In this document: positions 31,423-42,130 of the stretch, one piece after another
Layout: each line of letters begins with the position of its first letter
How positions within the stretch are numbered: the first letter of the stretch is position 1
Assembly (NCBI GenBank): GCA_917880885.1
Contig: OU862921.1
Span: forward strand, 53,246,508-53,310,507
Length of the DNA stretch: 64,000 nucleotides
Source: Limnephilus marmoratus
Taxonomy: Eukaryota; Arthropoda; Insecta; Trichoptera; Limnephilidae
Direction: 5' to 3'
Notes under the pieces: model-generated
What the model saw: the letters and a program-made list of their open reading frames with translations, nothing else
Told to the model about the DNA's origin: nothing
The model's database searches: none
Translations under genes and position numbers: made by a program

Positions 31423-32055
31423 GCGTTGAGACGTATCTGACTTACTTTCATCAGTGATTTCTGATATTATTTGAAATAAAATATAAAGATGCCATTTCAC
31501 TCTGTGGTGACTTTTTTCTCAACTAAAAACATAAATAAATTAGTAGGCATCAAACTGTCAGGGGTGGGGCGGAGGGTTGGTCGTTTACTCGGCTAAGTGA
31601 CCAGTTATGACATGTGAACGATTTTTTTTGCTTATTTTAAAGAGCGGATACACAAATAAAATAATGAGAAACATCCGACAAGAATGAGATTATTGTGTGG
31701 GTAGTCAAACTGTGTCTCAGGTGTGGACCTTTGCTAGGTGGCTGATACACTTGTGAGAGGCGAGGTTATTAAAGTAAACCAAATAGTGCTTTAACATTGA
31801 GAAGTATATCATTTTAGCACGTAGGTAAAAGAATAAAATTATTTTATAAATATCAATTCCGAAATATTTGATGAAAGCTAGGGGCATTAATAATGTAGGG
31901 GTAGTATCATACACAGGTAGGCTGAAAAGAAATGCACACATGCTTATACAAAGCCAACAATATGACCTTCAGAAATGCGCCAGGTGAAATATGGAAGTGA
32001 CATTCATCCTCTATACGCTCGTGCAAGTTTGAGGTCATTGAATTCATTCAGTGTA

Positions 32056-32396
32056 TTTTGAGAAGCGGAAGCATGGACAATTGTTTTAGTGTTATGTCAA
32101 CGCACTGTAAATAGCGTGTTGTTATCGAATTTTTAACTTCTAAAAAAGTAACTCCTACTGAGATTCTTCGTCATTTAGGTACTATAAATCGATGGGAAAT
32201 AAAATTTTATGATTGTGAGCGTGAAAAATAAATAATAGTTGTTGAAACATGCAGCGGATGTCCGATCATTGGTACAGATGATAAACATTCCAAACTCGTT
32301 CATGATTTGATTCAAAGCGACCGTCGAATCACTCAAAAGCGTATCACAAATCATTTTGGAATACCCAAGGAACGTATCGGCTTCATTGTTGAATAA
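32056..32396 (+). pseudogene. mariner transposase N-terminal part
   Basis: The frame (with stops) reads RVVIEFLTSKKVTPTEILRH, then after a stop VETCSGCPIIGTDDKHSKLV and HDLIQSDRRITQKRITNHFG IPKERIGFIVE. Both halves fit the paired helix-turn-helix DNA-binding region of mariner transposases. A possible start, MDNCFSVMS, lies near 32072. The catalytic region is missing. The sequence stops at the LINE's 5' end. Confidence 0.7.
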
Positions 32397-32413
32397 TAAG
32401 GATACCGTTATTA

Positions 32414-32450
32414 TTCAGTACTCGATTATAGTTCGACCCGGAGTGACGTG
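32414..32450 (+). promoter_or_regulatory. internal LINE promoter (Inr + DPE-like)
   Basis: TTCAGTAC (A at 32417 as putative +1) and GACGTG starting at about +29 resemble the initiator plus downstream promoter element arrangement of Jockey-family LINEs. It supports a full-length 5' end. Confidence 0.5.
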
Positions 32451-32847
32451 CGTCCGCACGGCAACTCAAGTTTAATAAAAAATGGATGTACTAACATTAA
32501 TAGGAAACATTAAAAGTGAACTAAAAAACATATCGACCGTAAAGGACACAAAAATTAGAAATAACCTGGAACAAACGATTCAACTACTAGAAGAAGCATG
32601 GAAACGGGAAAAAAAACATTTCCAAAAATAAATTATTGAACTTCAAAAAAAAGTAATCATCAAGCTCGAAAAAAATAATGAACAAAAATCCTATGCAATG
32701 GTTTTAAAAGAAAGGATGATTCCAATCGAAGAACCCAAATTTGCTGTCTTAATCACCGCTGAAGGCAAAGAAACATCTGAAGACATAAAGAGTATTATCA
32801 CAAAAACAATAAAAGCGCCTAACCTAGGAATTGGAATAAGTATAATA

Positions 32848-33404
32848 AAATAATAATAATAATAATATAAGTTTATTCCAGAATGTATGCAGGGGAAGTG
32901 CAATGCAATACATTCCATAATGTAAAATAACAAAAAAAGATAAATAATAAGTTAAGGTAAAAATTAAATAACAACACATAAATTAAATAAAATAAACGAA
33001 TAAGCATGAAAATGAAACTGAGAAAAAAAAAATGTATGTATCAAACACTAAAATGAGTGTAAATAGCCGTTTACGGAGGGTATTTCATCGTCTCCCGTCT
33101 CCAGAGGGTCATCAGGGGAGATTCCATCCAGGCAGTCATGGCGGTGATGATCGCATTCTTCGAATGGCGCAGTCTGTGCCATAAACTTCCCATGCGGTGG
33201 CGGAGAAGTGCACGGAAAGTATGTACTCGTCCCTCCAGGAACATTTCCGTAGCACTGCAGTATCTCGGTAGGCGGAATAGTTGGCGATAAGCGTTATTGT
33301 AAGCAACCTTTAACTTATGCCATTGGGTTGCGGTGTAGTCAACCCACAGTTCTGATGTGTACAACGAGGTGCAGAAAGCGTTGAACAGTATTCTTTTTAC
33401 TTTG
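32848..33404 (-). mobile_element. 5'-truncated LINE, same family as 855-2705
   Basis: The minus-strand frame from about 33400 reads KVKRILFNAFCTSLYTSELW, YNNAYRQLFRLPRYCSATEM and FLEGRVHTFRALLRHRMGSL, ending KYPP at 33071. It is homologous to the C-terminus of the 1.1-2.7 kb copy. The 3' end GGAATAAACTT joins an (ATT)n run at 32848-32868. It is inserted in ORF1 of the larger LINE. Confidence 0.8.
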
Positions 33405-33534
33405 GGATAAACTTTGGGAACTATAAAAAAATCAACAAATAATAAAATAATTATGACCTGCTCAAATAAAGAAGATGCTGAAAAATTGAAGGCAGAAATA
33501 AATAAAAATAAAAATGGAACATCAGCAACGGAAT

Positions 33535-33546
33535 TAAAAAAGAAGA
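33535..33546. repeat. 12-bp TSD of PLE-C, left
   Basis: TAAAAAAGAAGA, repeated at 37136-37147. Confidence 0.75.
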
Positions 33547-33810
33547 CTACCGGACGAAAAACGGACTACCAGTGTAAAATGGAAGACTTTGTAAAAAGTG
33601 ACGATTTCGTTACCTTAACGAAAGACCCCACTAATAAATTTCAAACAGATGTTAAAAATTCAATAATAGCTTGTAAATCTCGAATCTTCAAAGATGATTT
33701 CTAATCCTAAAATTCCCAAGTTATACGGGTTTTTGAAGATACGTAAAAACAATAAGCACATTAGACCCGTCGTATCATGTTGTGCTACCCCAAACTTCTT
33801 AATAGCGTCT

Positions 33811-33818
33811 CACATAAC
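33811..33818. repeat. 8-bp TSD of hAT-type element, left
   Basis: CACATAAC, exact match to 35235-35242. Confidence 0.85.
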
Positions 33819-34261
33819 TAGTGTTGAGTACCTCATACAAGAGGCACCTCAAATGTCCCATACAAACACGTAAAATGTCCCCCCACCTCACAATTTGTAC
33901 CAACTCTTTTTCTTTGTATTACTACAAATATGAAGGGGGACAAATATGAAGGAGGGTCAAATATGAGGTGTGAGGTGGATTGTTTTGTTGGACTACATTC
34001 ATGTCATGTACGGGACAAATATGAGGTGAGGTGTGAGGTGGTTGGTGTATTGGACTACATGTCATGTCACGTTGTTACGTATGTGACAAATATGAAGTGA
34101 AGTGTGAGGTGAGGTGTGAGGTGGTTGATGTATTGAACTACATGTCATGTCACGCATAGTTTGGGACAAATGTATGAGGTGGTGAGGCGTGAAATGTTTG
34201 TATATTCTATGACATTTTTGTATTAGAACCGTGAGGTGGTGATAGGGTAGGCCAATTCATA

Positions 34262-34815
34262 TATTGTGAATACCGCAGGAGCGTCCCAACTGCTCCGAAA
34301 TTTTTATTTTTTTATTCTAAATTATTGTTAAGTGAATACCGCACAAGAGTACCAATTGCTCCAAAAAAAATTTTTTTTTAAATATTTTTTTATTGTAAAT
34401 TATTGTTATGTGAATTCACATAACAATAATTTATGAGCACAAGAGTCCCAACTGCTTCAATTTTTTTTTTTAAATATTTTTTATTGTAAATTATTGTTAT
34501 GTGAATACACAAAACAATAATTTATGAGCACAAGAGTCCCAACTGCTCCAAAAAAAAAGTATTTTTTTAATATTTTTTTATTGTAAATTATTGTTATGTG
34601 AATACACATAACAATAATTTATGAGCACAAGAGTCCCTACTGCTTAAATATATATTTTTTTTTTATTCTAAATATTTTTTATTGTGAATTATGTATTGAT
34701 AAGTGAATACCGCACAAAAGTACCAAAGCTCAAAAAAAAAATTTTTTAATATCTATATTTTTATTTTAAATTATTGTTATATTTTATGTAAATACCGCAC
34801 AAGAGTCCCAACAGC
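34262..34815. repeat. ~85-100 bp minisatellite, about seven units
   Basis: Units start GTGAATACCGCACAAGAGT or GTGAATACACATAACAATAA and share CCCAACTGCTCC, an A/T-rich spacer and TTGTAAATTATTGTTAT. Middle units contain the palindrome TTATTGTTATGTG and its complement around GAATTC at 34404-34430. Confidence 0.8.
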
Positions 34816-34991
34816 TCCCAAGGGAGGGAGGATGAGGCAGTGTTGAGATGAGGTGGAGGGGGAGTGATAAGAGGGGGGGTGCAGGGGGGGGGGGGAAGAG
34901 GGGGGTGCAGGGGGAGGATCAGAGGTGGTGAAAGGGGGAAGGGGGTAGGCCTTTTTTATATCCGTTTTTCGTATCACAAAAATAACAGACA

Positions 34992-35047
34992 CGGGAGGCG
35001 GGTATGGGTACAGCCACCCCGGTATTTATTAGAAAACCAACACCTCT
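34992..35047 (+). repeat. SINE-like repeat, head fragment (copy 6)
   Basis: ACGGGAGGCGGGTATGGGTA, CAGCCACCCCGG, TTATTAGAAAACCAACACCT match the first ~55 bases of the family. Confidence 0.6.
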
Positions 35048-35502
35048 GAACCAAGAAAATCAAGCTGAAGGAAAAAAATCAGCCACCCTTCCCCCCCCCC
35101 CCCCCCTCCCCTCCTGTAAGCGAAAATATTTTGTAACACCTCACCTCAAATGAGGTGAGATACCTCAACACCTCATTTCAATATTTGAGTACCTCATACA
35201 AACTCATCCTGATATCGTGTCCTACCCAACACTACACATAACTAATGTATTTATTAATCTTAATGTGTTTTCCCCTAATTATACAATCAAGAACTCTTTT
35301 GAACTGATAAGTGCAGTTAAGGACTTGGTCATTCCCAATAATGACAAACTTATTTCCTTTGATGTCGTTAATTTGTTCCCAAGTGTCCCAACTACTGATT
35401 GCAAAGAAATTATTGTATATATTTTAAACTCCTCTAATCTAGATAATGATATGATAAATGACCTGTCTCGCTTATTCAATTTGTGCCTCAACCAAAATTA
35501 TT

Positions 35503-35868
35503 TCCAATTTATTTATTTATCTATAAAAAGTATGTTTCTATTACATTATTCGATGCCTGTCTCACTAGGGTATACCTGTGTTGAGACAGGCGTTGAGGTA
35601 CATAAATGAGTATCATACATAAGAATATGTAATTACAACATAAGAATATTCAAGGTAAGATACATACTGATTTATACAATTCAAGCAGAAAGATGATTAA
35701 GATTGAGGGTTAATATCATAAAGAGAGCATTATATAGGTGAAGGAAGAGATGAATAAAGTAGTAAATCCTTTTGAATCTATATAGGGACTTATATTATAC
35801 ATATAGGATTTTACTATTTTAAGTTCTTTAATAAGGGTCAGGACATACGTGAGATATAACAACTGTGT
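35503..35868 (-). mobile_element. LINE 3' end in antisense (family X), longer copy
   Basis: Begins TTTATTTATTTATCTATAAA and continues TTACATTATTCGATGCCTGT and CTCACTAGGGTATACCTGTG. The first ~95 bp recur at 37843-37937. Read on the minus strand it ends in (ATAA)n. It lies between LNQNYFQF and NNCVYQQ codons of PLE-C. Confidence 0.65.
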
Positions 35869-37049
35869 CTACCAACAGAACCAAGGACTTCCTTAGGTGC
35901 CCCAACGAGTCCCCTGTTAGCAGACATTTTTATGAATAACCTAGAGAATAAGATTTTTAATTGTAATTCATCACTTCTAAATAATATTCTTACATGGAAA
36001 AGATACGTGGACGATATCTTTTGTATCTGGACAGGAACAGAGCGGCAACTGAGTAAATTCCTTCATCTTATAAATTCCTTTCACAAAAGCATCCAATTCA
36101 CTTTAGAGGTAGGCAGTAATGCATCCATTAATTTTTTAGACTTAACATTAACTTCAGTAAATATTAAAATTGAATTCAACATTTTTCGTAAACCGACGTA
36201 CACAGATATAACAATACATAACCTGTCAAATCACCTGGTTTCACATAAACATTCTGCTTATCATTCAATGGTGCACCGGCTAGTGAAAATCCCTCTTTCA
36301 TCTGTTAATTTCGCGATGGAACTTTAAAAAATTAAACAAATTGCTCTAAATAATGGTTATTCCGCAGATTTAATTGATAAAATCCTAAATGAGAAACTTA
36401 AACTCATCTCAACTAATACATTTTTATTTATTACGCCTGAAAATAATAATAAAGTAATAAATCCCGCTCAATGGCGCAGAATCTTATATTTATCCAACTT
36501 TTCCTCACTTAGTACAAAAAACTTGCCTGCCCACATTAAGCCCGCGTTCTATACTGATAACAACTTAGGTAAATTACTAAAAAACACTAAAGATAGAGAT
36601 CATAAATAAAGCCACTCAGGCATTTACCAACTATGTTGCAATGATTGTCCTTCGTTCTACATAGGTAAGACAACTAGAAATATAAATATCAGAATTACAG
36701 AACATTTAAGATGCTTAAATAATAATAATTTTTCAGAGTTTGCTAATCACCTAATTTCCACAGATCACACTTTTAATAAGGACATAAGGGTTAAAATTCT
36801 TCACCGTAATAATAAAAAAATTAGATAATTTAGAAGCACTAGAAATCAGAAAATCCCTAAATAATAATTTTAGTATTTTGAATAACCAAATTAATTTATC
36901 TTTCAGTCCCATTCTAAATATTTTTCCAATTAACCGCTCTGTTCTTTCAGGAAATCCCCTAATTACACCCACCCCTTTGCCTACCTCCCACTCAAACATA
37001 TTTGTATATCTGTCAACATTATGTATCATAGTTTAGTTATAATATTCTC

Positions 37050-37081
37050 CTGACGAAGGAAGGATGCTTCCGAAACCGGTA
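37050..37081 (+). ncRNA. hammerhead ribozyme motif, PLE-C
   Basis: CTGACGA, stem II GGAAG-GAT-GCTTCC, GAAAC, CGGTA. The cleavage triad is GTA, which fits the NUH rule. It sits 55 bp before the element's 3' end. Confidence 0.7.
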
Positions 37082-37135
37082 GAGTGTGTATAAAATAAAA
37101 GTGGTCTACAACAAATTAATATGTGTTTTTTATTG

Positions 37136-37147
37136 TAAAAAAGAAGA
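37136..37147. repeat. 12-bp TSD of PLE-C, right
   Basis: TAAAAAAGAAGA. Confidence 0.75.
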
Positions 37148-37677
37148 GACCGTGCATGTTTATTAAAGGTGTCGGTGGGGAGTATAACGAAGATAATTTC
37201 CTAAACGATCTTATTCCACAAAACAGTGAACTTAACGATATAACAAATGAATCCATTAAAGTAACGAAAATATTGATAAATAGAAAAAGTGATCAACTCC
37301 GTAATAAAATAATTGAAACAACAGGCCCAATCCGGAAAATGCTACTACATAAACAAAGAATCAATATAGGCTTTGTCCGGGCACACATGGAGGATTGCGA
37401 CCCTTTGATGCAGTGCTATCATTGCGTTGGATTCGGACACACATCCCTGAAATGCGTTAATAAAATGAATAAGCCCAGATGTACACATTGCTCAAAAAAT
37501 CACAAATTTAGCGAATGCGAAAAAAGCAAAGATAGTGTCAAATGCTACAACTGTGACAATAACAACAAATTATTCGGAACAAAAAACAATACCCAACATA
37601 GTGCAAATAGTGAAATATGTACTTACCGGAAAAGAATGTCTATCATAGCACAGCAAAGAATCGATTATGAATAAATA

Positions 37678-40600
37678 ATGGATGATTTTCTAACCGAGGA
37701 AATTGTCAAATTAACAGATGTTTCACAATACACTTGCGAAGACTCAAAACAATGTAACAAACTATTAAAAAAAGTTCCAAGTGCATTCATTGTTCTGCAC
37801 CAAAACATCAGTAGTTTGCAAAAAATTTCGAAGGATTTGTATTAACATTTATTTATTTTATTTATTTATTTATCTATAAAAAGAATGTTTGTATTACATT
37901 ATTCGATGCCTGTCTCACTAGGGTATACCTGTGTTGAGATAAATCATTAAATCTCCTTGAAACTTTACCGGACCTCATTGTTTTAACAGAAGCACACTTA
38001 AATATTATAAATAATGCTGACGCACTGTACGACATCCCTGACTATACATATTATTCGTCCACAACACATATTAATAAGAACTGTGGTATTGCTGTTTTCA
38101 TCTTAAATAAACACAATAACGTCACAATCACTGAAATCAACATGAAGCTAGCAAACTGTCTAAAACTGAACTTAAAAGTGAATGAAGTTATATACAATAT
38201 CATAGCTATCTACCGCACACACGGATCGAATCCAAAAAATTTCATTATAGAATTAGAACAATTATTGCCACAACTAAAAGGTACTTGTAACATTGTCACA
38301 GGCGATTTTAACCTGAAAATTTTGCAAGAGGTAAAAGGTAGAACGAAGGAAGATTATATAAATGTAATGACATCGCTAAACTATAAATCATTTATAAATA
38401 ATCCAACACGGAATGTAAGCGGACAAATTCCTTCCTGCATTGATCACATATGGTGCAACTCAAATAACAATGAAAAAAACATGTCAATATTATGGAAAAC
38501 CAGCACAACCGATCACTATACCTGTATATTTGTTACCAACATTGATCAAAGAAGTACCAACTCTAACACAACTGACAAAAAAAATATGAAAAAACATTTA
38601 AATATGGAAATTTTAAGAACAAATCTTAAAACGGAAACCTAGGCATCAATATTTGAATCGGAAAATACAAATACCTGTGCTGAGAATTTCGAAACAGTTT
38701 TCCAAAACCACATAAATCTATCCACACAAATAATTGTTTCTAAACCAAAATCTAAGCATAGATTAATAAAGCCATGGATATCCCATGAACTAGTGATTTC
38801 AATCAGAAATAAAGAAAAATACTACCACAAGTCTAGAAAATTCCCTAAAGATGAAAAAATCAACACCTTCTACGAGAAATACCGTAACAAACTTGCGCTT
38901 TTAATTAGACTGACGAAAGAAAAGTATTTTCGTAATAAAATAAAAAATTCTGGTCAAGAGTTTTGAAAAATCATCAATACAATAACCAACAAAAGCACGA
39001 AAAAAAATACCAAAAGAAATTACTCATCACGGAATCAACACTGACGCCGAAAAAAATCCAAAACTGCGTGGTACCATTTATAATGAATATTTTACTAATG
39101 TCGGCCCTAATCTTGCTCGTAATATTATCCTAGACAACAAACAAACACAACAACCAGTGCACAACTCAACTATTGAAGAAAGTTTCCACACATTTGCTTC
39201 AGTAACTGATAAAGAAGTCGAAAACGCTGTAATAAGTTTACGGGGATCAGCAAGCCCTAGCTATGATAATATAACCGTAAAAACATTAAAAGCCGTTCAT
39301 GAGATAATCAGCAAACCAATTGCTCATATAATAAATGTAAGTCTAAAGAAGGGTATATTCCCAAACAACTATAAAAAGACTAATGTTACCCCTGTTTTTA
39401 AATCTGGAGATGAAAAAAATATTTCCAACTATCGTCCCATAGCACTTACATCAAACATTGCAAAAATCTATGAAAAAATTGTTAAAAAACAATTCAACAA
39501 TTACATAAAAGAAAAAAAGATAATGAGCCTAAACCAATTTGGGTTTAGGGACAATCTCAGCACTCAAGATGTAATTGCTAAATTAACTTCAACAATAATA
39601 CAGAAATTAGATAATGGAGAAAAGTGTCTTGGTATATTCATCGACCTACGCAAGGCATTTGATAGCATTTCACACTCCAAACTAAATGAGAAACTCATGC
39701 AAATTGGATTCGACGGAACAGTACTGTCATGGTTCCAAAGTTATCTAAAAGAGATATTTCAATGCGTCAAAATAAATAATACCCTAAGTGAACCTAAAAC
39801 CACATCATTTGGTATACCACAAGGAACTGTCATCGGTCCAATTCTTTTTATTATATACGTAAATCAAATGTTCACCCTTCCCATAGTTGGAGATATCATA
39901 TCTTATGCAGACGACACTGAAGTTATCACTAAAGGCAAATCATGGGAGGAAACAATAAGTATAGCAAATATCAATATAAACATACTCAAAACATGGTTTG
40001 ACCTAAATTGTCTCTAACTAAATATAGAGAAAACTTATTTTAATCTATTCTCTTTGAAAGGAAAAAATGTTGAGAACAATAAAACTATTAAAATCCATTC
40101 ATTACAGTGTGAAAATAAAAAGGAATGCAACGATGACAATGCAAAAATAGTATAAAGTATCTGGGTGTCATAGTAGATAGACACTTAAAATGGAAAGAAC
40201 AAGTCCAAAATACGGTAACCAGAATAAGAAAACTTATATACATATTTATTAGACTGAGAAACATCTTATCATCCAGTATGATAAAAATATCTATTTCTCT
40301 CTTGCTCAATCTATTCTACAATATGGTATAATCGGATAGGGTGCGACCTTCAAAACTAACCTCTTACCTGTAGAAAGGGTACAGAGGTTGATTTTAAAAG
40401 TCATCTTACGAAAACCATCTGTATTTCCAACAACACAGCTATTTGACTCTTTTAGGGTTCTCAGTCTTAATAAAATTTTCAAAAAGAACTCATTATTACA
40501 AACTCATAAAGATCATTTCAATCCATCAACAACAACATTCACAAACTTAAACAACCAACCACGATCACGTGGCAATTTAGAAATTCCAAAATTTAAAACG

Positions 40601-40747
40601 AGTGTTTCCCAACACCATTATGCTTATCAAGGTATAAAATTTTTCAATGCTCTCCCGTATAAAATCAAGTCTGAAAAAAATTATAAAATTTTTGAATCCC
40701 AAATAAAACAACTAATAGACCAACCCGATACTAATTATAAGTTTTAA
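37678..40747 (+). pseudogene. LINE ORF2: endonuclease + reverse transcriptase, broken
   Basis: It starts MDDFLTEEIVKLTDVSQYTC. The AP-type endonuclease begins FIVLHQNISSLQ, is cut by a repeat at 37843, then LPDLIVLTEAHLN, IVTGDFNLKIL, CIDHIWCN and TSTTDHYTCIF, ending in a stop at 38640. RT at 39157-40017 has VTPVFKSGDEKNISNYRPIA, LNQFGFRDNLST, motif A GIFIDLRKAFDSISHSKL, FGIPQGTVIGPILF and ISYADDTEVITKG. The C-terminal part is spread over several frames (SIKYLGVIVDRHLKWKEQ near 40165; FFNALPYKIKSEKNYK to 40745). Confidence 0.85.
37843..37937 (-). repeat. LINE 3' end in antisense (family X), short copy
   Basis: ATTTATTTATTTATCTATAA, TTACATTATTCGATGCCTGT and TATACCTGTGTTGAGATA match 35503-35600. 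It interrupts the endonuclease region. Confidence 0.7.
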
Positions 40748-41394
40748 ATTCATCATCAAAATAAAAACAAAAAAAAAACTAGAACATATCCTCTAAAAAT
40801 ATTTCATCAGCATATCAAATTGAAAGCAAAGTACATACACGTTATTTGCAGTTACCAAATTGTTACAATTTTATTATATGTACCTACTTTTACAATACTG
40901 TCAACCCATCCATTTCAAATATCACTGTTTCTTAACCATGCTATGTACCTACTACCTACTTACAATCTACCTATTGAGTATATACAAAAATATTATTTTT
41001 ATTTCTGATATATCTATGCCTGTATTATCTTATATTGCATCCTATTCCAATTTTAACTCTTATTTACTTCAAATTCATTATGTTAACTAGTCTTCACGTA
41101 TATGTAATTTTTTAATATAAGTACTTGTAATGACATACTCTCTGTACCTACTCACATTTTACAATGGCACTCCAAAATTCAAGCACGAGAAATGTTTTCT
41201 CTTTTGAATTGGGTAGTTTCATTAAAAAGAAATTTATATATTGTAATTTGTTTTAAGAACCAAATGTTTTATTATAAATCTGTAAACGTATGTATTTTTT
41301 TTAAATAAAAAAAAAAAAAAACGTAAAATCAATGGACGATCGGTACTACGCCGCTTCACAGACGGGAACAAACAGCCTCGATTAGAGCCTCTGC

Positions 41395-41645
41395 AAAACC
41401 TGAAGTTTGAACCGATTCCACACCCGTCTCACTCCCCCGATCTTTCACGTTGTGATTTTTATTTTTTTTCCTCTACTCAAGAGAGACTTCAAGGGTAATC
41501 ATTACACCTCGGACAATGAGGTGGAGGCAGCTGTCAAGTCCTGGATTCTAGAAATCTTGGAAGAATTGTTCAGTTACGTAATGAAAAAAACTTGTTACAC
41601 GTTGGGAGAAATGCGTTAGCCTTGGGTGACTATGTTAAAAAAATA
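41395..41645 (+). pseudogene. mariner transposase C-terminal part
   Basis: Reads NLKFEPIPHPSHSPDLSRCD, FYFFPLLKRDFKGNHYTSDN and EVEAAVKSWILEILEELFSY, then after a one-base shift ALALGDYVKK. The HPPYSPDLAP-like motif and the closing LGDYV-K are typical of mariner C-termini, including the block that carries the last catalytic Asp (CD of SRCD). It begins right after the LINE's poly(A), in the same orientation as the N-terminal piece at 32.1 kb. Confidence 0.8.
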
Positions 41646-42130
41646 TATATATGATTTTGAAGCTTAAGAATCGTACTTTAAGGTACTTTTAGCCCTATCT
41701 TGCTATTTGTTTTTGTTCATGTTTTATAATCATGTGTGCATTAGTTTTCAGCCTAACCTAGTATATTATAGTCTTCCATTGTAGTCCATTGGGAATGCAA
41801 GGTTTTGATCATAGGAAAACATGTCTTCAGTCTAGATGTTACTGATGGACGCTGATTTTAATTGTTAAATCATGGTGATGTAAAATAAAAATGGTGAAGT
41901 GATGCGTCAACCAGCCACAGAGACGGAGATCGGAGTCACATTGTCTCTTCACTGGCTTTAGAAGTGGAAACCCATGCACCTGTTACATCGTTTATGTGTA
42001 TAAGTTGATTGTTTTAAAAATAAAAAATAAAAATTTACCAGAGATCATCCTTTCGTTAACATTTATTACTTGAAATAATGTCAGGAATCGCTCGTTAAAG
42101 TATATCAGAAGCGTCTAAAGTCGAAGAGTC

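Larger units (their letters stand above)
33819..35234. mobile_element. 1.4-kb non-autonomous hAT-type element
   Basis: TIRs TAGTGTTGAGTA (left) and TAGTGTTGGGTA (right, other strand) with exact 8-bp TSD CACATAAC. The subterminal sequence GTACCTCATACAA occurs near both ends. The interior has GAGGTGTGAGGTG-type repeats (33960-34250), an ~85-bp minisatellite (34262-34800), polypurine G runs (34818-34945), a partial SINE-like head (34992-35047) and a C run (35090-35107). No transposase. It splits the PLE-C RT. Confidence 0.85.
33559..36900 (+). pseudogene. Penelope RT + GIY-YIG, broken
   Basis: Segments in order: 33559-33810 (IFKDDF stop, PKLYGFLKIRKNNKHIRPVV), 35235-35503 (PNYTIKNSFEL, motif A ISFDVVNLFPSVPTTD, LFNLCLNQNYFQF), 35869-36330 (CVYQQNQGLP with a stop in motif B, WKRYVDDIFCIWTG with catalytic YVDD, INFLDLTLTS, FRKPTYTDITIH, HSMVHRLVKI), 36331-36800 (SGIYQLCCNDCPSFYIGKTT, NIRITEHLRC, then a shift after KKIR). 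Stops occur near 33703, 35895, 36327 and 36609. Confidence 0.88.
33547..37135 (+). mobile_element. Penelope-like element PLE-C, 5'-truncated and itself interrupted
   Basis: PLE coding starts in RT just after the ADKG region (DYQCKMEDFVKSDDFV, like SDYHNKVMDFINSDNF in PLE-B). It ends with a hammerhead motif and a short tail before the 12-bp TSD. A 1.4-kb hAT-type element sits at 33819-35234 and a LINE tail at about 35503-35868. It is older than PLE-B, with several stops and shifts. Confidence 0.88.
32482..37674 (+). pseudogene. LINE ORF1 (gag-like zinc-knuckle protein) in three pieces
   Basis: Piece 1 (32482-32847) reads MDVLTLIGNIKSELKNISTV, a coiled-coil-like start, with a TAA at 32628-32630, then FAVLITAEGKETSEDIKSII. 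Piece 2 (33405-33546) reads IIMTCSNKEDAEKLKAEINK. Piece 3 (37136-37674) reads GVGGEYNEDNF and IGFVRAHMEDC, then CCHC knuckles CYHCVGFGHTSLKC and CTHCSKNHKFSEC, and ends AQQRIDYE. ORF1 proteins of this kind bind element RNA. ORF2 starts 3 bases after the stop. Confidence 0.8.
32416..41322 (+). mobile_element. near full-length LINE (Jockey/I-type, ORF1 + ORF2), multiply interrupted
   Basis: It starts at an initiator-like TTCAGTAC with GACGTG about 30 bp downstream, then ORF1 (zinc-knuckle protein), ORF2 (endonuclease + RT) and a 3' UTR ending in A15 at about 41307-41321. It is interrupted at 32848-33404, 33547-37135 (PLE-C) and 37843-37937. After removal of these it would be about 4.6 kb. Stops and frameshifts are spread over ORF2. 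No TSD against the mariner flanks was found, and the middle of the mariner gene is missing, so a deletion accompanied or followed insertion. Confidence 0.75.
31423..42130 (+). mobile_element. composite of nested elements in a mariner-type transposon
   Basis: Outer inverted arms (31423-31490 and 42055-42130) are related to each other (about three quarters identical over ~55 bp) and to the MITE at 22739. Inside are the N- and C-terminal parts of a mariner transposase, in the same orientation, separated by a LINE (32416-41322). That LINE contains a LINE fragment, PLE-C and a LINE tail. PLE-C contains a hAT-type element and another LINE tail. The assignment of the outer arms as the mariner's own ends is inference. 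Confidence 0.6.

Noticed and set aside
34404..34800. CRISPR-like array of repeats
   Set aside because: Units are ~85-100 bp, diverged and without unique spacers; this is a minisatellite in eukaryotic DNA.
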